From Facklamia sp964471435 (GTDB taxonomy: Bacteria > Bacillota > Bacilli > Lactobacillales > Aerococcaceae), in contig CAYYGA010000014.1 in NCBI GenBank assembly GCA_964471435.1, positions 1 through 34,560 on the forward strand: 34,560 nt of DNA, in the 5' to 3' direction. Below are positions 32,727 to 34,560 of the stretch, piece by piece (position 1 is the first letter of the stretch; every line of letters starts with the position of its first letter). The translations under genes and the position numbers were made by a program. The notes beneath the pieces are model-generated. The model was not told the DNA's origin and did not search any database. It was given only the letters and a program-made list of their open reading frames with translations.

Positions 32727-33881
32727 TTAGTCGTTATTAAAAATATCCCGTACTTTATCAAAGAATCTAGGGTCATTACCTTTTACATCCGTACCCATTT
32801 CTTTTGCAAGTTCGCGCATGATATCTCTTTCTTTTTCACTTAATTTAGTAGGCGTAACCACCTTAACTGTTACTTTTTGATCACCCATTTGAGATGTCTG
32901 CACATCAGGTGCTCCCTTTCCTTTCAGTCGGAAAGTGGTGCCGGTTTGAGTTCCAGCAGGAACTTTCAGCTTGACGTTTCCATGAACGGTCGGAACTTCA
33001 ATCTCATCCCCAAGAGCGGCCTGGGCGAAGTTGATTGGTAAAGTATAATAGACTTCTGTTCCTTGTCGTTCAAACTGTTTACTTGTTTGAACTTGGAAGA
33101 CTACATATAAATCTCCATAAGGACCACCATTCGAGCCTGCTTCCCCTTGTCCGCTTAAGCGAATTTGGTTACCCGTTTCAACACCCGCTGGAACGGTTAT
33201 TTTAACTGCGTGACTCTTGTTTTGGATACCTGAACCTTCACAAGTTGGACATTTTTCTTTAATTTCTTTTCCACTACCATTACATACATCACAAGTTGTC
33301 TGCGTCATTACACGACCAAATGGTGAATTAGCTTCCACTTGCATTACTCCCGAACCGTTACATTTTGAACAAGTTACAGGTGAAGTACCTGCTTTCGCAC
33401 CTGAACCGTGACAAGTACCGCATTCTTCATTACGATTATAACGAATAGTCGTTTCTTTCCCAAAAATAGCTTCTTCAAAGGTAAGGGTTAAACGATATTG
33501 TAAATCATTCCCTTTACGCGGAGCATTGGGTCTTCTGGATTGTCCCGAAGCACCACCGAAGAAGGATTCAAAAATATCCTCAAATCCAAAGCCGCCCATT
33601 CCACTACCTGAGAAACCTCCACCGCCAAAGCCACCAAAACCACCAGCCCCAAAATTAGGATCAGTTGAAGCATGACCATACTGGTCATAAGCTGCACGTT
33701 TTTGAGTATCACTTAATACTTCATAGGCTTCTGTAACCTCTTTAAACTTCTCGTCAGCATCCTCAGCTTTATTGATATCAGGATGATACTTTTTAGAGAG
33801 TTTGCGGTAGGCTTTTTTTATATCGGCATCAGAGGCATCGCGTGAAACGCCTAATATGTCATAAAAATCTCGTTTAGCCAT
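32727..33881 (-). CDS. dnaJ: Molecular chaperone DnaJ (type I Hsp40)
   Basis: Co-chaperone that delivers substrates to DnaK and stimulates its ATPase. It has 384 residues with all type I parts: the J domain (about 1-70) with the HPD triad in YHPDIN, a Gly/Phe-rich linker (about 75-115), four CxxCxGxG zinc-finger repeats (about 150-215: CGTCHGSG, CSKCNGSG, CDVCNGSG, CPTCEGSG) and a C-terminal substrate-binding domain. AAAGGAGGGAGTCT precedes the ATG. It follows dnaK by 117 nt with a hairpin between them and ends at a strong terminator. Confidence 0.98.
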   Translation of the reverse strand: MAKRDFYDILGVSRDASDADIKKAYRKLSKKYHPDINKAEDADEKFKEVTEAYEVLSDTQKRAAYDQYGHASTDPNFGAGGFGGFGGGGFSGSGMGGFGFEDIFESFFGGASGQSRRPNAPRKGNDLQYRLTLTFEEAIFGKETTIRYNRNEECGTCHGSGAKAGTSPVTCSKCNGSGVMQVEANSPFGRVMTQTTCDVCNGSGKEIKEKCPTCEGSGIQNKSHAVKITVPAGVETGNQIRLSGQGEAGSNGGPYGDLYVVFQVQTSKQFERQGTEVYYTLPINFAQAALGDEIEVPTVHGNVKLKVPAGTQTGTTFRLKGKGAPDVQTSQMGDQKVTVKVVTPTKLSEKERDIMRELAKEMGTDVKGNDPRFFDKVRDIFNND

Positions 33882-33921
33882 AGACTCCCTCCTTTACAAT
33901 GTAGTCGATTAATAATAAGAA

Positions 33922-33959
33922 ACGATTGAAATGTCCCTCAAAGGCAACATTCCAATCGT
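33922..33959 (-). promoter_or_regulatory. Intercistronic hairpin between dnaK and dnaJ
   Basis: Arms ACGATTG/CAATCGT and AATGT/ACATT separated by one mismatch, with a 12-nt loop. On the minus strand only TTTCTTATTATTAATC follows, so it is at most a leaky terminator. It could set the ratio of dnaK to dnaJ by partial termination or by RNA stability. Confidence 0.6.
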
Positions 33960-33998
33960 CCCAATCAAGACCTTAGCAGACTACCATATTTTTATAGT

Positions 33999-34560
33999 TT
34001 AGTCTACTTCTTCAAAGTCTGCATCTACAATGTTGTCATCATCCGTTGAAGATGAGTCAGCACCTGTATCTTCTGCATCACCTTGAGCTTGTGCTTGTTG
34101 TGCAGCTTGTTCATATAATTTAACTGATAAGTTTTGTACAACTTCATTTAAATTATCGCGTTTTTCTTTCATAAGATCTAAATCATTTGCTTCTACTGCT
34201 TCTTGTAATTCATCACGTGCAGCTTCCGCTTTTTCAATTTCATCTGCTGAAATATTGTCATTATCTCTCAATTCTTCAACAGTTTTATTTGTAGTAAAGA
34301 TTAATTGGTCTACTTCATTACGTAAGTCTGCTTCTTCACGACGTTTTTTATCAGATTCAGCATTCGCTTCAGCATCTTTAACCATACGTTCAATTTCATC
34401 GTCTGACAAACCAGAAGATGATTTAATTGTAATAGTTTGTTCTTTATTCGTTCCTAAGTCTTTAGCAGAAACGTTTACGATCCCGTTTTTATCAATATCG
34501 AAGGATACTTCAATTTGAGGGATTCCACGTGGTGCAGGTGGAATATCTGTTAATTGGAAA
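33999..34560 (-). CDS. dnaK: Molecular chaperone DnaK, C-terminal part (runs off the window)
   Basis: The last 187 codons or so of Hsp70. Reading in from the right edge, QLTDIPPAPRGIPQIEVSFD and NGIVNVSAKDLGT are the end of the beta-sandwich substrate-binding domain. SSSGLSDDEIERMVKDAE then begins the helical lid. The tail is rich in Gln, Ala, Asp and Ser and ends DADFEEVD, resembling the usual EEVD-like acidic ends of DnaK. The Met at 34409 is internal, not the start. The ATPase domain and any hrcA or grpE lie outside the window. Same operon as dnaJ. Confidence 0.97.
   Translation of the reverse strand, partial: FQLTDIPPAPRGIPQIEVSFDIDKNGIVNVSAKDLGTNKEQTITIKSSSGLSDDEIERMVKDAEANAESDKKRREEADLRNEVDQLIFTTNKTVEELRDNDNISADEIEKAEAARDELQEAVEANDLDLMKEKRDNLNEVVQNLSVKLYEQAAQQAQAQGDAEDTGADSSSTDDDNIVDADFEEVD

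Noticed and set aside
33999..34409. 136-residue separate acidic protein
   Set aside because: The reading frame continues upstream to the window edge as DnaK substrate-binding domain, so the Met at 34409 is internal.
1..34560. CRISPR arrays, tRNA or rRNA genes, prophage or an anti-phage defence island
   Set aside because: I saw no regularly spaced repeats, no tRNA-like sequence and no defence or phage gene; the content is housekeeping metabolism.

Overview
The window is about 34.5 kb of AT-rich, densely coding chromosome from a low-GC Gram-positive bacterium. The Lactobacillales fit best, and Carnobacteriaceae or Aerococcaceae relatives are possible. The reasons are strong AGGAGG-type ribosome binding sites, a ThyA with the insertion found in Lactobacillus-type enzymes, a Staphylococcus-like class I fructose-bisphosphate aldolase, a Bacillus-type three-part FGAM synthase (PurS/PurQ/PurL), and the layout of the purine operon. 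The genus is an inference. I see no tRNA, rRNA, CRISPR array, prophage or intact insertion sequence.

Layout: (1) 1-2400 holds a solitary GcvT-family protein (-) and a divergent NADPH-FMN reductase (+). (2) 2447-7842 (-) holds proC with pip, then thyA with dfrA, then an Uup-type ABC-F ATPase. (3) 8013-12780 holds a CAAX-type membrane protease (+), a CstB-like persulfide dioxygenase/rhodanese (-), an acetate transporter (-), ung (-) and 5-formyl-THF cyclo-ligase (+). (4) 13019-17063 holds class I aldolase (+), a YtrA-type GntR regulator with a membrane/PH-domain protein (-), and an AI-2E-family membrane protein (-). (5) 17320-30216 (-) is a complete 12-gene de novo purine operon, purEKBCSQLFMNHD, which carries PRPP to IMP. 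(6) 30514-34560 (-) holds lepA, dnaJ and the 3' end of dnaK.

One-carbon folate metabolism links many of the genes. thyA and dfrA run the dTMP/folate cycle, the cyclo-ligase salvages 5-formyl-THF, purN and purH use 10-formyl-THF, and the GcvT-like protein probably binds folate. proC and pip form a small proline unit.

The most striking observation is in the purine operon. The ORF in the purQ position is full length, in frame and well placed, but it has lost the glutaminase machinery: Ala replaces the nucleophilic Cys, the HGEG region is gone, and the protein has no cysteine at all. PurC in the same operon also departs from its usual AGS..KR substrate motif, while the other ten enzymes look normal. 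Other points of interest are a promoter and terminator that bracket about 60 nt upstream of lepA, a 62-nt nested palindrome after cstB, an operator-like repeat over the ytrA promoter, a 12-codon ORF upstream of ung, and a one-residue insertion in the Met20 loop of DHFR.
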